Origin: Perlabentimonas sp041656735 | GTDB taxonomy: Bacteria > Bacteroidota > Bacteroidia > Bacteroidales > Tenuifilaceae | Assembly (NCBI GenBank): GCA_041656735.1 | Contig: JBBACY010000015.1 | Coordinates: forward strand, 1-64,000 | Reading direction: 5' to 3' | DNA length: 64,000 bases | Part shown: one piece after another, positions 18,542 to 26,532 of the stretch | How positions within the stretch are numbered: position 1 is the first letter of the stretch | Layout of the letters: each line of letters starts with the position of its first letter | The notes under the pieces: generated by a model | Told to the model about the DNA's origin: nothing | The model's database searches: none | Seen by the model: the letters and a program-made list of their open reading frames with translations, nothing else | Program-made: the position numbers and the translations under genes

Positions 18542-19824
18542 AACTCCTAAATAGGTCCCTTGCATATCTATCCCTGGCATTCCTGCTTATTATAGGGGTG
18601 TGGTCGGTTGTTTTTTACTACAATTTAAAAGATGAAATTAGGGATAGCATAGATGATGGACTAGACAACAACCGGCTACTTATTATTAAGAAGATGCAGT
18701 TGGATTCAACGCTGCTTTTTCAGCAAGAATTTGGCGGGAATAACTTTAAAATTAGGCTAGTTTCAAAGCGCGGTGCGCTGCAATTTACCGATATTTATAA
18801 GGATACTTTAATGTATAGGGTAAACGAGGACGATTTAGAGCCAGTGCGTATTTTGCATAGCGCTTTTGAATTTAAGGGTCGGTTTTATAGCCTGTCGGTT
18901 ATTTCATCGTTGGTTGAGGAGGACGATCTTGTAGAGGATGCTTTTTGGAGCGTAGTTTGGCTATTTGTTATCTTAATACTCACCATTGCAGTTGTAAATA
19001 ATGTTGTTTTACGCAGGGTATGGAACCCATTTTACGATATACTCGCTCAGCTAAAAGCCTACCGGCTAAGTCATGAAAGTGCTAGCATAAATGTTCCAAC
19101 AAATATTAAAGAGTTTGCCGAGCTGCAAAAGGCCTCGAACTCCCTAATTGAGCATTCAAAAGAAACCTACCTCTCCCAGAAACAGTTTATCGAGAATGCC
19201 TCGCACGAGCTGCAAACGCCGCTGGCAATCATTATTAATAAGTTAGAACTATTATTGGAGTCCGACAATCTCAATAATTCGGATGCCAACGCAATTGCCA
19301 ATGTTGTGACCATGGCCGAAAAATTATCGAAGCTTAATAAGTCTCTGCTACTTCTTGCAAAAATTGAAAACAGGCAGTTTCCGAATCAGGAGCTAGTTTG
19401 CATTAATAGCATTGGTATAGAGTATAAATCGAACTTTCAGGAATTTACCAATTTTAAAGAGATTCAGATAACTATTGAAGAAGTAGCGAAGCTAGAAGTG
19501 AAAATGGATTCGTTTTTAGCCGAAATGCTTATCTCTAATTTATTAAAAAATGCCATTGTCCATAATACGAAGGGTGGAACCATTCGTCTTCAATTTACAG
19601 CTGAAGAGTTGACTATTTGTAATACGGGGAGTGGGGTTGCCCTAAATCCGAAAACCATGTTCAATAGGTTTCAGAAGGATGCTGCCAAAAACGATAGCAC
19701 AGGCCTTGGGCTGGCTATTTGCAAGGTAATTTGCCAAAGCTACAGCATTGGTATCGACTATGAATTTAGCGATAATCAGCACTGTTTTACCGTAAATTTT
19801 AACCCCAATTATTCTTCCGAATAA
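18538..19824 (+). CDS. Membrane sensor histidine kinase of the PepSY system
   Basis: The 428-aa kinase has two membrane segments (about 10-28 and 140-160) around a roughly 110-residue periplasmic sensor, then a HisKA domain with the H-box FIENASHELQTPLAI and an HATPase domain (LLKNAIVHN, STGLGLAICKVICQ). The G1 box is weak (LTICNTGSGV in place of DNGxG), as often seen in Bacteroidota kinases of this PepSY-linked class. Start and stop overlap with the regulator gene show one operon. The signal is unknown; PepSY-like neighbours suggest an envelope cue. Confidence 0.92.
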   Translation: MKLLNRSLAYLSLAFLLIIGVWSVVFYYNLKDEIRDSIDDGLDNNRLLIIKKMQLDSTLLFQQEFGGNNFKIRLVSKRGALQFTDIYKDTLMYRVNEDDLEPVRILHSAFEFKGRFYSLSVISSLVEEDDLVEDAFWSVVWLFVILILTIAVVNNVVLRRVWNPFYDILAQLKAYRLSHESASINVPTNIKEFAELQKASNSLIEHSKETYLSQKQFIENASHELQTPLAIIINKLELLLESDNLNNSDANAIANVVTMAEKLSKLNKSLLLLAKIENRQFPNQELVCINSIGIEYKSNFQEFTNFKEIQITIEEVAKLEVKMDSFLAEMLISNLLKNAIVHNTKGGTIRLQFTAEELTICNTGSGVALNPKTMFNRFQKDAAKNDSTGLGLAICKVICQSYSIGIDYEFSDNQHCFTVNFNPNYSSE

Positions 19825-19856
19825 TTGTTGTCTCTGACAGCGACTAAGCCTCACAA

Positions 19857-19946
19857 CCAATTTTGTTGCCCAAAATTGGGCTCGACTATGTCGGGGTAAC
19901 CCACATTTGCATTCATCTTTAATTAATTTGATGAATAATGTGGGTT
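19857..19946 (+). terminator. Two hairpins after the kinase gene
   Basis: The first hairpin is CCAATTTT-GTTGCCC-AAAATTGG (19857-19879). The second pairs AACCCACATT plus ATTCATC with GATGAAT plus AATGTGGGTT (19898-19946). They close the two-component operon. Neither has a long T-run, so attenuation before the PepSY genes is also possible. Confidence 0.55.
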
Positions 19947-19971
19947 GAAAATATTCTTTCGGGTAGTTAGA

Positions 19972-20006
19972 TTCCAAATTCTTTCCAGATTTGCACCCTA
20001 CATTTG
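19972..20006 (+). promoter_or_regulatory. Candidate response-regulator box and promoter before the PepSY genes
   Basis: TTCCAAA (19972) and TTCCAGA (19983) are 11 bp apart, and TACATTTG (TAnnTTTG) begins at 19999, 16 bp after the second repeat. The block from ATTCC to CCAG is nearly identical to the block before the regulator gene. The start codon is 29 bp after the -7 box. Confidence 0.6.
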
Positions 20007-20035
20007 TGTTATAAATTCACTTAAAAAACACAAAG

Positions 20036-20482
20036 ATGAAAAAAACAGCAATTCAACTAGTCGCCATAATCGTTTTAGCAACAGGTTATGTTAGTGCTCA
20101 GGATATACCGCAAAGCAAGGTTCCTTCGGTTATTGTAAACAGCTTTATAAAAGAGTTTCCAAAAGCAAGGGACGTAGAATGGGAACTTAAAGGAAACGAG
20201 TACAATGTTGAGTTTGAAATAGGGTTTTTAACAGATTTTGAGGCTTGGTTTACTGCATCGGGCAGCTTAATTCGTTACACCGAAAAAATATCGAGTAGCA
20301 AACTACCTAAAGCAGTTAAGGATGCAATAAAAACCGATTTTGACAAATACCGCATTGATGAGGCTAAGAAGATTACCGAAAATAACGTGGTAACATACAG
20401 AGTTGAACTTGAAAAACGGGATCATGAGGTTAACCTTGTTTTCTCTGAAGATGGAATCATAATTAAAAACAAAAACCAATAA
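20036..20482 (+). CDS. Secreted PepSY-like protein 1
   Basis: This 148-aa protein has a Sec signal peptide (MKKTAIQLVAIIVLATGYVSAQD) and the PepSY-like fold known from Bacteroidota beta-lactamase-inhibitor-like proteins. The repeated pattern is IPQSKVPSVIVNSFIKEFPKARDVEWELKGNEYNVEFEI, then LPKAVKDAIKTDF...IDEAKKI. It is 11 bp from a second protein of the same type. The periplasmic role is unknown. Shared operators suggest it is a target, and possibly a feedback partner, of the two-component system upstream. Confidence 0.8.
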   Translation: MKKTAIQLVAIIVLATGYVSAQDIPQSKVPSVIVNSFIKEFPKARDVEWELKGNEYNVEFEIGFLTDFEAWFTASGSLIRYTEKISSSKLPKAVKDAIKTDFDKYRIDEAKKITENNVVTYRVELEKRDHEVNLVFSEDGIIIKNKNQ

Positions 20483-20493
20483 AAATTACAACC

Positions 20494-20934
20494 ATGAAAA
20501 ATCTAATTAGAACAACTCTAGTTATGCTTACGTTACTTGCAACAATGAGTAGTTGTGAAAAAGAAGAACTAATTTCTACTGCAAAATTACCGGTCGAGAT
20601 ATCGGATTATATCTCAACACACTTCCCAAACAACGCAATAGTTCAAAGTGTTTTGGATCAGGAAGGCCTTACAAAAACCTACGAAATATTTCTAGAGGGG
20701 AACTTTACCTTGGAATTCAATAGTAAATATGAGATTGTTGATATTGATGGAGTTACGAAGTTACCAGACACGGTTATACCCCAACCCATACTGGATTATG
20801 TTGCGCAAAATTATCCCGATAATTTTATCATCGGCTGGGAATTGGAACGCACTTACCAACAGGTTGAACTAAACAGTACGGTTGAACTTGAATTTAAAAT
20901 GGACGGTACCTTTATACGAATTGATATTGACTAG
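20494..20934 (+). CDS. PepSY-like lipoprotein 2
   Basis: This 146-aa lipoprotein has a signal peptide ending LLATMSSCEKEE (lipid Cys about residue 21) and the same fold pattern as its neighbour (LPVEISDYISTHFPNNAIVQSV, IPQPILDYVAQNYPDNFIIGWELERTYQQVEL). It shares the promoter at 19972-20006 and is closed by a strong terminator. It is probably a diverged duplicate of the gene before it. Ligand and function are unknown. Confidence 0.78.
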   Translation: MKNLIRTTLVMLTLLATMSSCEKEELISTAKLPVEISDYISTHFPNNAIVQSVLDQEGLTKTYEIFLEGNFTLEFNSKYEIVDIDGVTKLPDTVIPQPILDYVAQNYPDNFIIGWELERTYQQVELNSTVELEFKMDGTFIRIDID

Positions 20935-20979
20935 GGCAGTGGGCTAACAAGTATTGAACCACATATAACTGATGATAAA

Positions 20980-21009
20980 ACATTGCGCTACATGCGCAAT
21001 GTTTTTTTT
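20980..21009 (+). terminator. Terminator of the PepSY operon
   Basis: ACATTGCGC-TACAT-GCGCAATGT (20980-21002) is followed directly by a run of T. The rest of the gap 20935-21323 holds a small palindrome (TCCCTCTCGAGAGGGA, 21086-21101) and promoter site A. Confidence 0.9.
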
Positions 21010-21223
21010 GTTCCCAGTTTCCTACAGAATAAATTTTCTGATGGTAGGGTATAGGCAGGTGGTTTTATTCTTCAATATTACGAATCCCTCTCGAGAGGGA
21101 GGTAACTCATTGTTTGATAACAGATAAGCAATAAAATTAAAATATGCAGGCGCAGCCAGCAGGTAATAAACAAGTTTAGTTTGAGACTTAACCACACTGT
21201 AGAATTTAAAATACTCCGAGAAG

Positions 21224-21289
21224 GTGTGAATCGTGTAACTTTTAGATGGAATTGTGTAACATAAATAGGTACATAAAGACGTTAATTTG
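21224..21289 (+). promoter_or_regulatory. Regulon promoter, site A
   Basis: Half-site 1 is GTGTGAATCGTGTAAC (21224-21239). After 14 bases comes GTGTAACA (21254-21261), the end of half-site 2 (GATGGAATTGTGTAAC). After exactly 20 more bases comes the -7 box TTAATTTG (21282-21289). The lipocalin-like gene starts 34 bp later. It is one of eight such sites in the window. Confidence 0.85.
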
Positions 21290-21323
21290 TAATTATAATT
21301 AAACGAATATTAAAACACAAAAC

Positions 21324-21701
21324 ATGAAAAAAACTTTTGCATTGCTAATTTTAGCAATTGTTGTTGGTTCAGGCTTCCTTTTTCAATCATGTAAAAAAGA
21401 AGTGACAGAAACAAACATGGTTATTAGAAATTGGAGTTTGGTATCAAAAACTGTATTGGGAGTGAGTGTTATGACCGATTGCGACAAGGATTCACAGTGG
21501 AATTTTAAAGCCGATGGAACTTATGTTATTAAAGATGCCTGTAATTCAACAAAAACAGGTACTTGGGTTTTAGCAAAGGATGGAAAAACTTTAACTCTTG
21601 ATGATGTTACTGCATATAAGGTTGTTGATAACACTATTCTTAAACTCATAATAGAAATGCAGGTAGGTGATTTAGGACTAGTACGTTGGTCTTTTAATTA
21701 A
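21324..21701 (+). CDS. Lipocalin-like lipoprotein
   Basis: This 125-aa lipoprotein has the signal MKKTFALLILAIVVGSGFLFQSC with Cys23 as lipid anchor. The mature part has the short lipocalin-like pattern seen in many Bacteroidota (NWSLVSKTVLGVSVMTDCDKDSQWNFKADGTYVIKDACNSTKTGTWVLAKDGKTLTL). Two cysteines (in TDCDKD and DACNS) could form a disulfide. It is a single gene under site A with its own terminator. It may bind or carry a hydrophobic molecule at the envelope; the ligand is unknown. Confidence 0.75.
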   Translation: MKKTFALLILAIVVGSGFLFQSCKKEVTETNMVIRNWSLVSKTVLGVSVMTDCDKDSQWNFKADGTYVIKDACNSTKTGTWVLAKDGKTLTLDDVTAYKVVDNTILKLIIEMQVGDLGLVRWSFN

Positions 21702-21741
21702 AAAACAAAAAAGACTATATTTTAAATTGCAAAAAATGATG

Positions 21742-21779
21742 AGTAACGAGGGCAGAACCTTCGTTACTTTTTCTTTTTT
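21742..21779 (+). terminator. Terminator after the lipocalin-like gene
   Basis: AGTAACGA-GG pairs with CC-TTCGTTACT (21742-21768) and a T-rich run follows. Confidence 0.8.
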
Positions 21780-21894
21780 AATTTTTACTCATTGTGGGAG
21801 AATAAAGTTTACATCCACACTATTCTTAGCCTAAAATTATGCAGTTAGAAACTATAAAGGGTTAATGAAATTGAATCCGAAGATTGTTTAAAAA

Positions 21895-21960
21895 GTGGGA
21901 ATGATGTAACAAATGCATTTAATTATATAACACAAAACAGCCTGTATCAACACATCTTTG
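21895..21960 (+). promoter_or_regulatory. Regulon promoter, site B
   Basis: Half-site 1 is GTGGGAATGATGTAAC (21895-21910). After 14 bases comes ATATAACA (21925-21932), and after 20 bases the -7 box CATCTTTG (21953-21960). The next gene starts 35 bp later, as at site A. Confidence 0.82.
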
Positions 21961-21995
21961 TATAGTGAAATGTTTCACACCTAATATATTACATT

Positions 21996-22445
21996 ATGAA
22001 TATAATAATTAAAAAATCAATTGTCATCTTAGGATTAGTCGCTTTTGCAACAGCCCTTACTTTGCTAGGTGGTTGTAAATCGGCCAACGAAAACAATAGG
22101 GCAGCAAAGGTAGATAAAGCTGCTGAAAACCTTATTGAAGCCAGACAAAACTATATTGAAGAGTACGAAGCCTTTAAAACCGAAGCAAACATTAAGATTG
22201 AGGCGAATGAAAAAGCTATTGCCAAATTAAAAGAAGACGGCAAAAATAAGAGCAAAGCAAATAAGGCTATTTTAGATAAAAAGCTGGCCGCGCTGGAACT
22301 GAAGAACCAGGAACTGAAGGATAAGATTAGAGACTCTAAAGAGGATGGTAATGAAAGATGGGAAGCTTTTAAGCTTGAGTTTAAGTATGATATGGATATT
22401 CTGGGTCAAGCGCTAAAAGACTTAACAACAAATAATACTAAATAA
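21996..22445 (+). CDS. Coiled-coil lipoprotein
   Basis: This 149-aa protein has a lipoprotein signal ending TLLGGCKSA (Cys about 27). The mature part is almost entirely charged helix and coiled coil (AENLIEARQNYIEEYEAFKTEANIKIEANEKAIAKLKEDG..., DKKLAALELKNQELKDKIRDSKEDGNERWEAFKLEF). I know similar small proteins beside stress genes in Bacteroidota, but no defined function. It is a single gene under site B and ends in a strong hairpin. It may act as an envelope spacer or lipid-binding helix bundle; this is speculative. Confidence 0.72.
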   Translation: MNIIIKKSIVILGLVAFATALTLLGGCKSANENNRAAKVDKAAENLIEARQNYIEEYEAFKTEANIKIEANEKAIAKLKEDGKNKSKANKAILDKKLAALELKNQELKDKIRDSKEDGNERWEAFKLEFKYDMDILGQALKDLTTNNTK

Positions 22446-22601
22446 TTAAAAAATCACCGATTGCGGGCAAAATTATTTTCAGAAAATTACCTGTAGAATA
22501 TAGGTCTTAGTAATATGTTTAACTTTAATTGGTAGGGCAGTGTCATCTTTTTTTGTGGTACTAATAACCATTTAGTAGTAATTGTTACCATTTAGGCTTT
22601 T

Positions 22602-22633
22602 GGGTGTGTGAGCAGGGTGCTTACACACCCTTT
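22602..22633 (+). terminator. Terminator after the coiled-coil lipoprotein
   Basis: GGGTGTGTGAGCA pairs with TGCTTACACACCC (22602-22630; 13 pairs, one G-T, three-base loop) and TTT follows. Confidence 0.8.
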
Positions 22634-22731
22634 CCGTTACTAATAATTCGTTCTTTATATTTTGACTAAAACTTTCACTTTGTATACCAGAATAAACAGT
22701 ATCTTGTAACACTTAATTATCTTAGAGAAGG

Positions 22732-23292
22732 TTGAAGATTTATATCAAGAATATGGTGTGTATTCGCTGCCAAATGGTGGTGAAGGCCGAATTGGAAAAA
22801 CTCGGGCTAGAATATGGATATGTGAAAATTGGCGAAGCCGAAATCATTGGCGAAGCCCAGCCTGAGCAGCTGGCACAATTAAAAGTTGAGCTAAAAGAGG
22901 CGGGTTTATTCCTGATGGACAATAAGAAGAGTGTTCTTATTGAAAAAATAAAAAACGTTATTATTGAGCTAGTTCACTACACCGACGAACAAATAAAAGT
23001 AAACCTTTTAGACTTTTTAAGCGAAGAGCTTAACTACAGTTACACGTATTTATCAAATCTTTTTTCGGAGGTAATGGGTACCACCATTGAAAATTTTTAC
23101 TTGGCGCATAAAATTGAAAAGGTGAAGGAACTAATTGTTTATGATGAGTTAACCCTTACCGAAATTACCTATATAATGCATTACAGTAGCGTTGCACACC
23201 TTTCAAATCAGTTTAAGAAAATAACCGGATTAACCCCCAGCCACTTTAAGAAGCTGAAAACACATCGTCGCGAGACGCTCGAAGATGTGTGA
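22732..23292 (+). CDS. AraC-family regulator with heavy-metal-associated-like N-terminus
   Basis: The 186-aa protein has an N-terminal HMA-like ferredoxin fold (residues 1-70) with Cys10 and Cys13 in MVCIRC, where copper chaperones carry their metal-binding CxxC. The C-terminal AraC DNA-binding domain (about 85-180) shows the two helix-turn-helix parts LSNLFSEVMGTTIENFYLAHKIEKVKELI and LTEITYIMHYSSVAHLSNQFKKITGLTPSHFKK. The start is TTG at 22732, preceded by AGAGAAGG; an ATG at 22753 would remove the first strand of the HMA fold. It is the only AraC-type gene in the window and lies among eight 21-bp tandem half-site promoters, one of which overlaps its own 3' end. Confidence 0.9.
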   Translation: MKIYIKNMVCIRCQMVVKAELEKLGLEYGYVKIGEAEIIGEAQPEQLAQLKVELKEAGLFLMDNKKSVLIEKIKNVIIELVHYTDEQIKVNLLDFLSEELNYSYTYLSNLFSEVMGTTIENFYLAHKIEKVKELIVYDELTLTEITYIMHYSSVAHLSNQFKKITGLTPSHFKKLKTHRRETLEDV

Positions 23293-23352
23293 ATATTGTA
23301 ACATTTAACTAAAATAGTGTAATACATAGTAACTGTTATCCTAGTACCTTTC
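23287..23352 (+). promoter_or_regulatory. Regulon promoter, site C (overlaps the end of the AraC gene)
   Basis: Half-site 1 is GTGTGAATATTGTAAC (23287-23302), which includes the AraC stop codon. GTGTAATA (23317-23324) follows after 14 bases and TACCTTTC (23345-23352) after another 20. The next clear gene starts 267 bp later, unlike sites A, B, D and F, where the gap is 34-36 bp. Confidence 0.8.
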
Positions 23353-23373
23353 TACTCTATTTAATAATTCGAG

Positions 23374-23457
23374 ATGCCTGTCAAGATGGTAGTATGCATT
23401 TCATCTAAAGTATTAGTGCGATTTGGTAGGGCTGTTTCGTTATTAATTTTTATTTAG
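23374..23457 (+). CDS. Possible 27-residue peptide after site C
   Basis: An ATG 21 bp after the -7 box of site C opens 27 codons, giving a short basic and hydrophobic peptide (MPVKMVVCISSKVL...). There is no clear ribosome binding site. It is listed because the promoter is strong while the gap 23293-23619 holds no other gene. A non-coding RNA or a long leader for the gene at 23620 is equally possible. Confidence 0.2.
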   Translation: MPVKMVVCISSKVLVRFGRAVSLLIFI

Positions 23458-23619
23458 CAAAATAATCCAGTTTTATGAAAGGGATGGGCAACCATATTAA
23501 GCTAGGATTGTTATTCCAATGAACTAATAGGGAAATAGTTTATCACTTTTTCTTTAATAATTAAATACATTTTAGCATTAACAAGCTATTAACTTTACTG
23601 AACATTAAACTATTTGCAT

Positions 23620-24336
23620 ATGAGGAATTTAACAATAATTATAGTGCTTGTAAGTTTAATTTTTACAGGTTGTAGCCCAAAGTTTTATACCCCTAACACA
23701 CAGAATGTACCCTTAATTTCAGAGCGCGGTGAAACAAACCTTACGCTTTCAGGAAATGGAAATCAAATTGAATTTCAAGGTGCTTATGGGGTAACGGAAG
23801 GGTTTGCAGTTAAAGCAAATGGTGCCCTTTTTATTCCTTCTGATTTGGATAATGGGAATGGCGGGTCGGCTAAATTTATTGAGTTTGGTGGCGGATATTT
23901 TAAGCCTATCGCTGATAATTTTGTGCTTGAGGTTTATGGTATTTTTGGTATAGGTAATTTAGAGAATCACTTTCCAGCTAGCATTTCAGAAAATCCACAT
24001 ACAAACGGAGATATTTCAGCAAATATTTTTCGATATGGTATTCAACCAAATTTTGGGTATAAATCAAAATACTTTTCTGTTGCGATTTCTTCGAGAATTG
24101 TAAATCTTAATTATAGCAATATAAAGGGAAATTTGATTTTTGAAGAAGCAGATCAAATTATTTACCTAAACAACAATTCCTCAAATTTCCTTCTAGAGCC
24201 AGCCATAACGGTTAAAGGTGGATTTGAAAAGGTGAAGTTGCAACTTCAATACGGATACAGCCTGAACCTGTCGAATAATGCCTTTAGACAAGACAACTCC
24301 TTTTTGACCATTGGACTAAATTTCAACTTCAGATAA
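23620..24336 (+). CDS. Putative outer-membrane lipoprotein with beta-barrel-like body
   Basis: This protein of about 238 aa has a lipoprotein signal (MRNLTIIIVLVSLIFTGC). The ATG at 23620 is preferred over the in-frame TTG at 23614. The mature part is rich in alternating beta strands with aromatic ends (NLTLSGNGNQIEFQGAYGVTEGFAVKANGALF, FIEFGGGYFKPIADNFVLEVYGIFGIGN) and ends GLNFNFR, a C-terminal aromatic pattern typical of outer-membrane barrels. The family is not recognised. It may be transcribed from site C over a long leader. Confidence 0.65.
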   Translation: MRNLTIIIVLVSLIFTGCSPKFYTPNTQNVPLISERGETNLTLSGNGNQIEFQGAYGVTEGFAVKANGALFIPSDLDNGNGGSAKFIEFGGGYFKPIADNFVLEVYGIFGIGNLENHFPASISENPHTNGDISANIFRYGIQPNFGYKSKYFSVAISSRIVNLNYSNIKGNLIFEEADQIIYLNNNSSNFLLEPAITVKGGFEKVKLQLQYGYSLNLSNNAFRQDNSFLTIGLNFNFR

Positions 24337-24522
24337 AAAAGATAAACGGATGAAAAGGAATAAACAATTCTAGGAATTTATAAAAATATTAGTTGAAATA
24401 GCGGTAGATTCATAATTTGCAGCTTCTTTCAACTCTCTTGAAACGTGAGAGGAAGTTAAAACGCAAGGGCTATGTTTTATGGAGGGAAACGTTATAATCG
24501 GTCATTATTCTTATACTAAACG

Positions 24523-24870
24523 ATGACTACAGAAGTTAAGAAGTCTAGATCATACATACTTTCAGAAATCATTGACTATGTTCCAAATTCGATGGTTCGT
24601 AAAACGATTGTTAGTAAGCCCACTGGAATTATAAGCGTCTTAGCTATGGATACGGATGAAACTTTGGCGGAAAAAATATCGCCGTTCGATACTTTTATTT
24701 ATATTATTGAAGGGATTGCTGAAGTGGTAATCGATTCCAAATCCAATAGACTTCAGACTGGACAGGGCATTATTGTTCCGGCCCATGCATCAAATGCAAT
24801 AAAAGCTAACGGACGTTTTAAAATGATTTCGGTAGTTATTAAAAGCGGTTACAACGAAGCCTTAATTTAG
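24523..24870 (+). CDS. Small cupin-domain protein
   Basis: This 115-aa single-domain cupin has the strands ISPFDTFIYIIEGIAEVVIDSKSNRLQTGQGIIVPAHASNAIKAN, matching the two conserved cupin motifs. The first metal-ligand motif lacks the usual His-x-His (SPFDTF) and the second has only one His (PAHAS), so metal binding is doubtful. No signal peptide is present, so it is probably cytoplasmic. The role is unknown. A second, different cupin of similar size is at 42616-42906. Confidence 0.75.
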   Translation: MTTEVKKSRSYILSEIIDYVPNSMVRKTIVSKPTGIISVLAMDTDETLAEKISPFDTFIYIIEGIAEVVIDSKSNRLQTGQGIIVPAHASNAIKANGRFKMISVVIKSGYNEALI

Positions 24871-24902
24871 CAAGTAAATATTAACAACAAACCACAACTG
24901 TT

Positions 24903-25013
24903 ATGGCAAAAGGAAAGGACATAAAAGCGAAGAGTGACAAGAAGACTCCGAGTAAAAATTTAAAGGAAAAAAGGGCTGCAAAAGCCGAAAAAAAAGCTGA
25001 TAAGAATAGGTAA
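24903..25013 (+). CDS. Lysine-rich small protein
   Basis: A 36-residue ORF begins ATGGCAAAAGGAAAGGAC 32 bp after the cupin gene and is extremely rich in Lys and Ala (MAKGKDIKAKSDKKTP..., then KEKRAAKAEKKADKNR). I know similar tiny basic proteins in Bacteroidota but no function; nucleic-acid binding is possible. The gap 25014-25361 behind it has no gene and ends with the csp terminator. Confidence 0.5.
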   Translation: MAKGKDIKAKSDKKTPSKNLKEKRAAKAEKKADKNR

Positions 25014-25314
25014 ACCGTTTACAGCTTTTTTTAATAAAATCCACTGCTCGTCTGCATTTTACGAAAATAGATGTTTTTTAAGGTAAAGTTTAGTGAGCAC
25101 TTTGATACCCTATTGTTTGTTTTAATAGGTATTGAGATACTTGTGCCTTTTTGTGATTGAAGAGTTGTTAAATCAATGTTGCTGCAAAGGGGCTAATGGG
25201 TTTTGTAATGCGATTAACTACAACAACTTTACTTAACAGCTGTTTTAAAGTGAATTTCTCTCTCTCAATTATTGGGTGTTAAGAGTGAATTTGGTTTGAA
25301 AATGGCACAAAAAA

Positions 25315-25333
25315 ATCCCGCTAAAAGCGGGAT
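25315..25333 (-). terminator. Terminator of the cold-shock gene
   Basis: ATCCCGCT-AAA-AGCGGGAT; on the minus strand it is followed by a run of seven T. It lies 28 bp after the stop of the csp gene. Confidence 0.85.
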
Positions 25334-25361
25334 TAAATTTTAAATGATAATTTACATTAAG

Positions 25362-25553
25362 CTAGGCTAGCTTAACATTCACTGCATTTAATCCTTTTTT
25401 TCCTTCTTCCAAATCAAAAGTTACTGCATCATTTTCTCTGATATTTTCTTTAAGACCAGATGAATGTACAAAATACTCTTTAGAGGTTCCATCCTCTTTA
25501 ATGAATCCAAATCCTTTTGAATCATTGTAAAACTTTACTGTTCCTTTATTCAT
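25362..25553 (-). CDS. cspA: Cold-shock domain protein
   Basis: This 63-aa OB-fold RNA/DNA chaperone carries both nucleic-acid motifs, KGFGFI (RNP1) and YFVHSS (RNP2, F-V-H). The start at 25553 (MNKGTVKFYNDSKGFGFI) matches the family; an upstream in-frame ATG at 25580 would add nine non-homologous residues. About 250 AT-rich bases without a gene precede it up to 25833, room for the long 5' leader typical of csp genes. Confidence 0.93.
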   Translation of the reverse strand: MNKGTVKFYNDSKGFGFIKEDGTSKEYFVHSSGLKENIRENDAVTFDLEEGKKGLNAVNVKLA

Positions 25554-25833
25554 TTTTTCAAAATATTTAATTAAGTGCAAGTTACGCTTATATTTCTGTT
25601 AATTCCATTTTTACCCTTGTTTTTTTGTTTAAATTCGAAAAATTTTGTTCTTTTTGTTAAAAGGTTGATATTTTACTCCTTATGTTAATTTAGTTGTAAT
25701 AAATTTTGCTGGTTTTGTTGTGCCTGCATTCTATATATTTAATGTTTTGGTACAAAATGCTCTAAACAAAATGGCAGGTTGTAAAGTAATTGGTTTATTT
25801 GATAGGCAACTTAATTAGAAGAGTACTGTGCTT

Positions 25834-26430
25834 TCAGTTATTGCCTAGCTCGTTATGTGCAATTTTTTTAATCTGCAACGCAATGTCTTCAGGTGAAAGA
25901 ATATAATCAATACACCCGCTTTCAATTGCAGTTTCTGGCATATCGGGCTGTGCTGCAGTTTCTGGTTTTTGAGCTATCGTAATCCCTCCCACTTCTTTTA
26001 TGCCGCAAAGTGCTGCGGCCCCGTCGCCATCATAACCTGAAACGATAACAGCAATTAGCTTACCATCCCAGTTTTGGGTCAGCGATTTCATAAAAACAGT
26101 AATTACATCGGGCCATCCCCAGGGCTTAGATATTGGTTTTAACCGAAATTCGCCGTTTAGAACGTGTAAATCTCTTTTTTCGGGAATGATGAATACATGG
26201 TTTGGTTTTATATCTAATTTTTCGGTAATTAGTTTAACGGGCATCTCGGTGTGTTGGGGAAGAATTTCATGGAGCAGCGTTGCTACCTGCCGCAGGTGAT
26301 TAACAATAACAATGGCAACGTCCATATTAGCGGGTAGGTGCTTTAGTAGACGAATGTATGCATCGAGCCCACCGGCCGAACCGCCCACACAAACAACAGG
26401 GAAGTTTTTTACTTTACTCTTAGGTTCCAT
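25834..26430 (-). CDS. Stand-alone CheB-like methylesterase domain
   Basis: This 198-aa protein equals only the catalytic domain of CheB (protein-glutamate methylesterase). Catalytic residues are recognisable: Ser18 in GGSAGG, His45 in VNHLRQ and Asp in SGYDGDGA. PAETAAQPDMP and IPEKRDLHVLNG fit the family. The usual Q-H-x-P and G-M-G-x-D-G-A are altered (N-H-L-R; G-Y-D-G-D-G-A), as in CheB parts of CheB-CheR-PAS hybrids. No CheR follows. It stands alone under regulon site D, so a stress-signalling role is likelier than classic chemotaxis. Confidence 0.82.
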   Translation of the reverse strand: MEPKSKVKNFPVVCVGGSAGGLDAYIRLLKHLPANMDVAIVIVNHLRQVATLLHEILPQHTEMPVKLITEKLDIKPNHVFIIPEKRDLHVLNGEFRLKPISKPWGWPDVITVFMKSLTQNWDGKLIAVIVSGYDGDGAAALCGIKEVGGITIAQKPETAAQPDMPETAIESGCIDYILSPEDIALQIKKIAHNELGNN

Positions 26431-26466
26431 AGGCTTACTTGTTTTAACCTCTTATTAAAATTTTAG

Positions 26467-26532
26467 TAAAGTTAACCCAACGTGTTGAAATATGTGTTAC
26501 ACCATTATGTATAAGAGTTACATAACTCACGC
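26467..26532 (-). promoter_or_regulatory. Regulon promoter, site D
   Basis: On the minus strand: half-site 1 GCGTGAGTTATGTAAC (26532-26517), 14 bases, GTGTAACA (26502-26495), 20 bases, -7 box TAACTTTA (26474-26467). The cheB-like start codon is 36 bp further on. Confidence 0.83.

Noticed and set aside
22681..22712. Regulon site before the AraC gene itself (autoregulation)
   Set aside because: TGTATA and TGTAAC are 24 bp apart and the GTGTGAAT part is missing. No member of the site family stands there.
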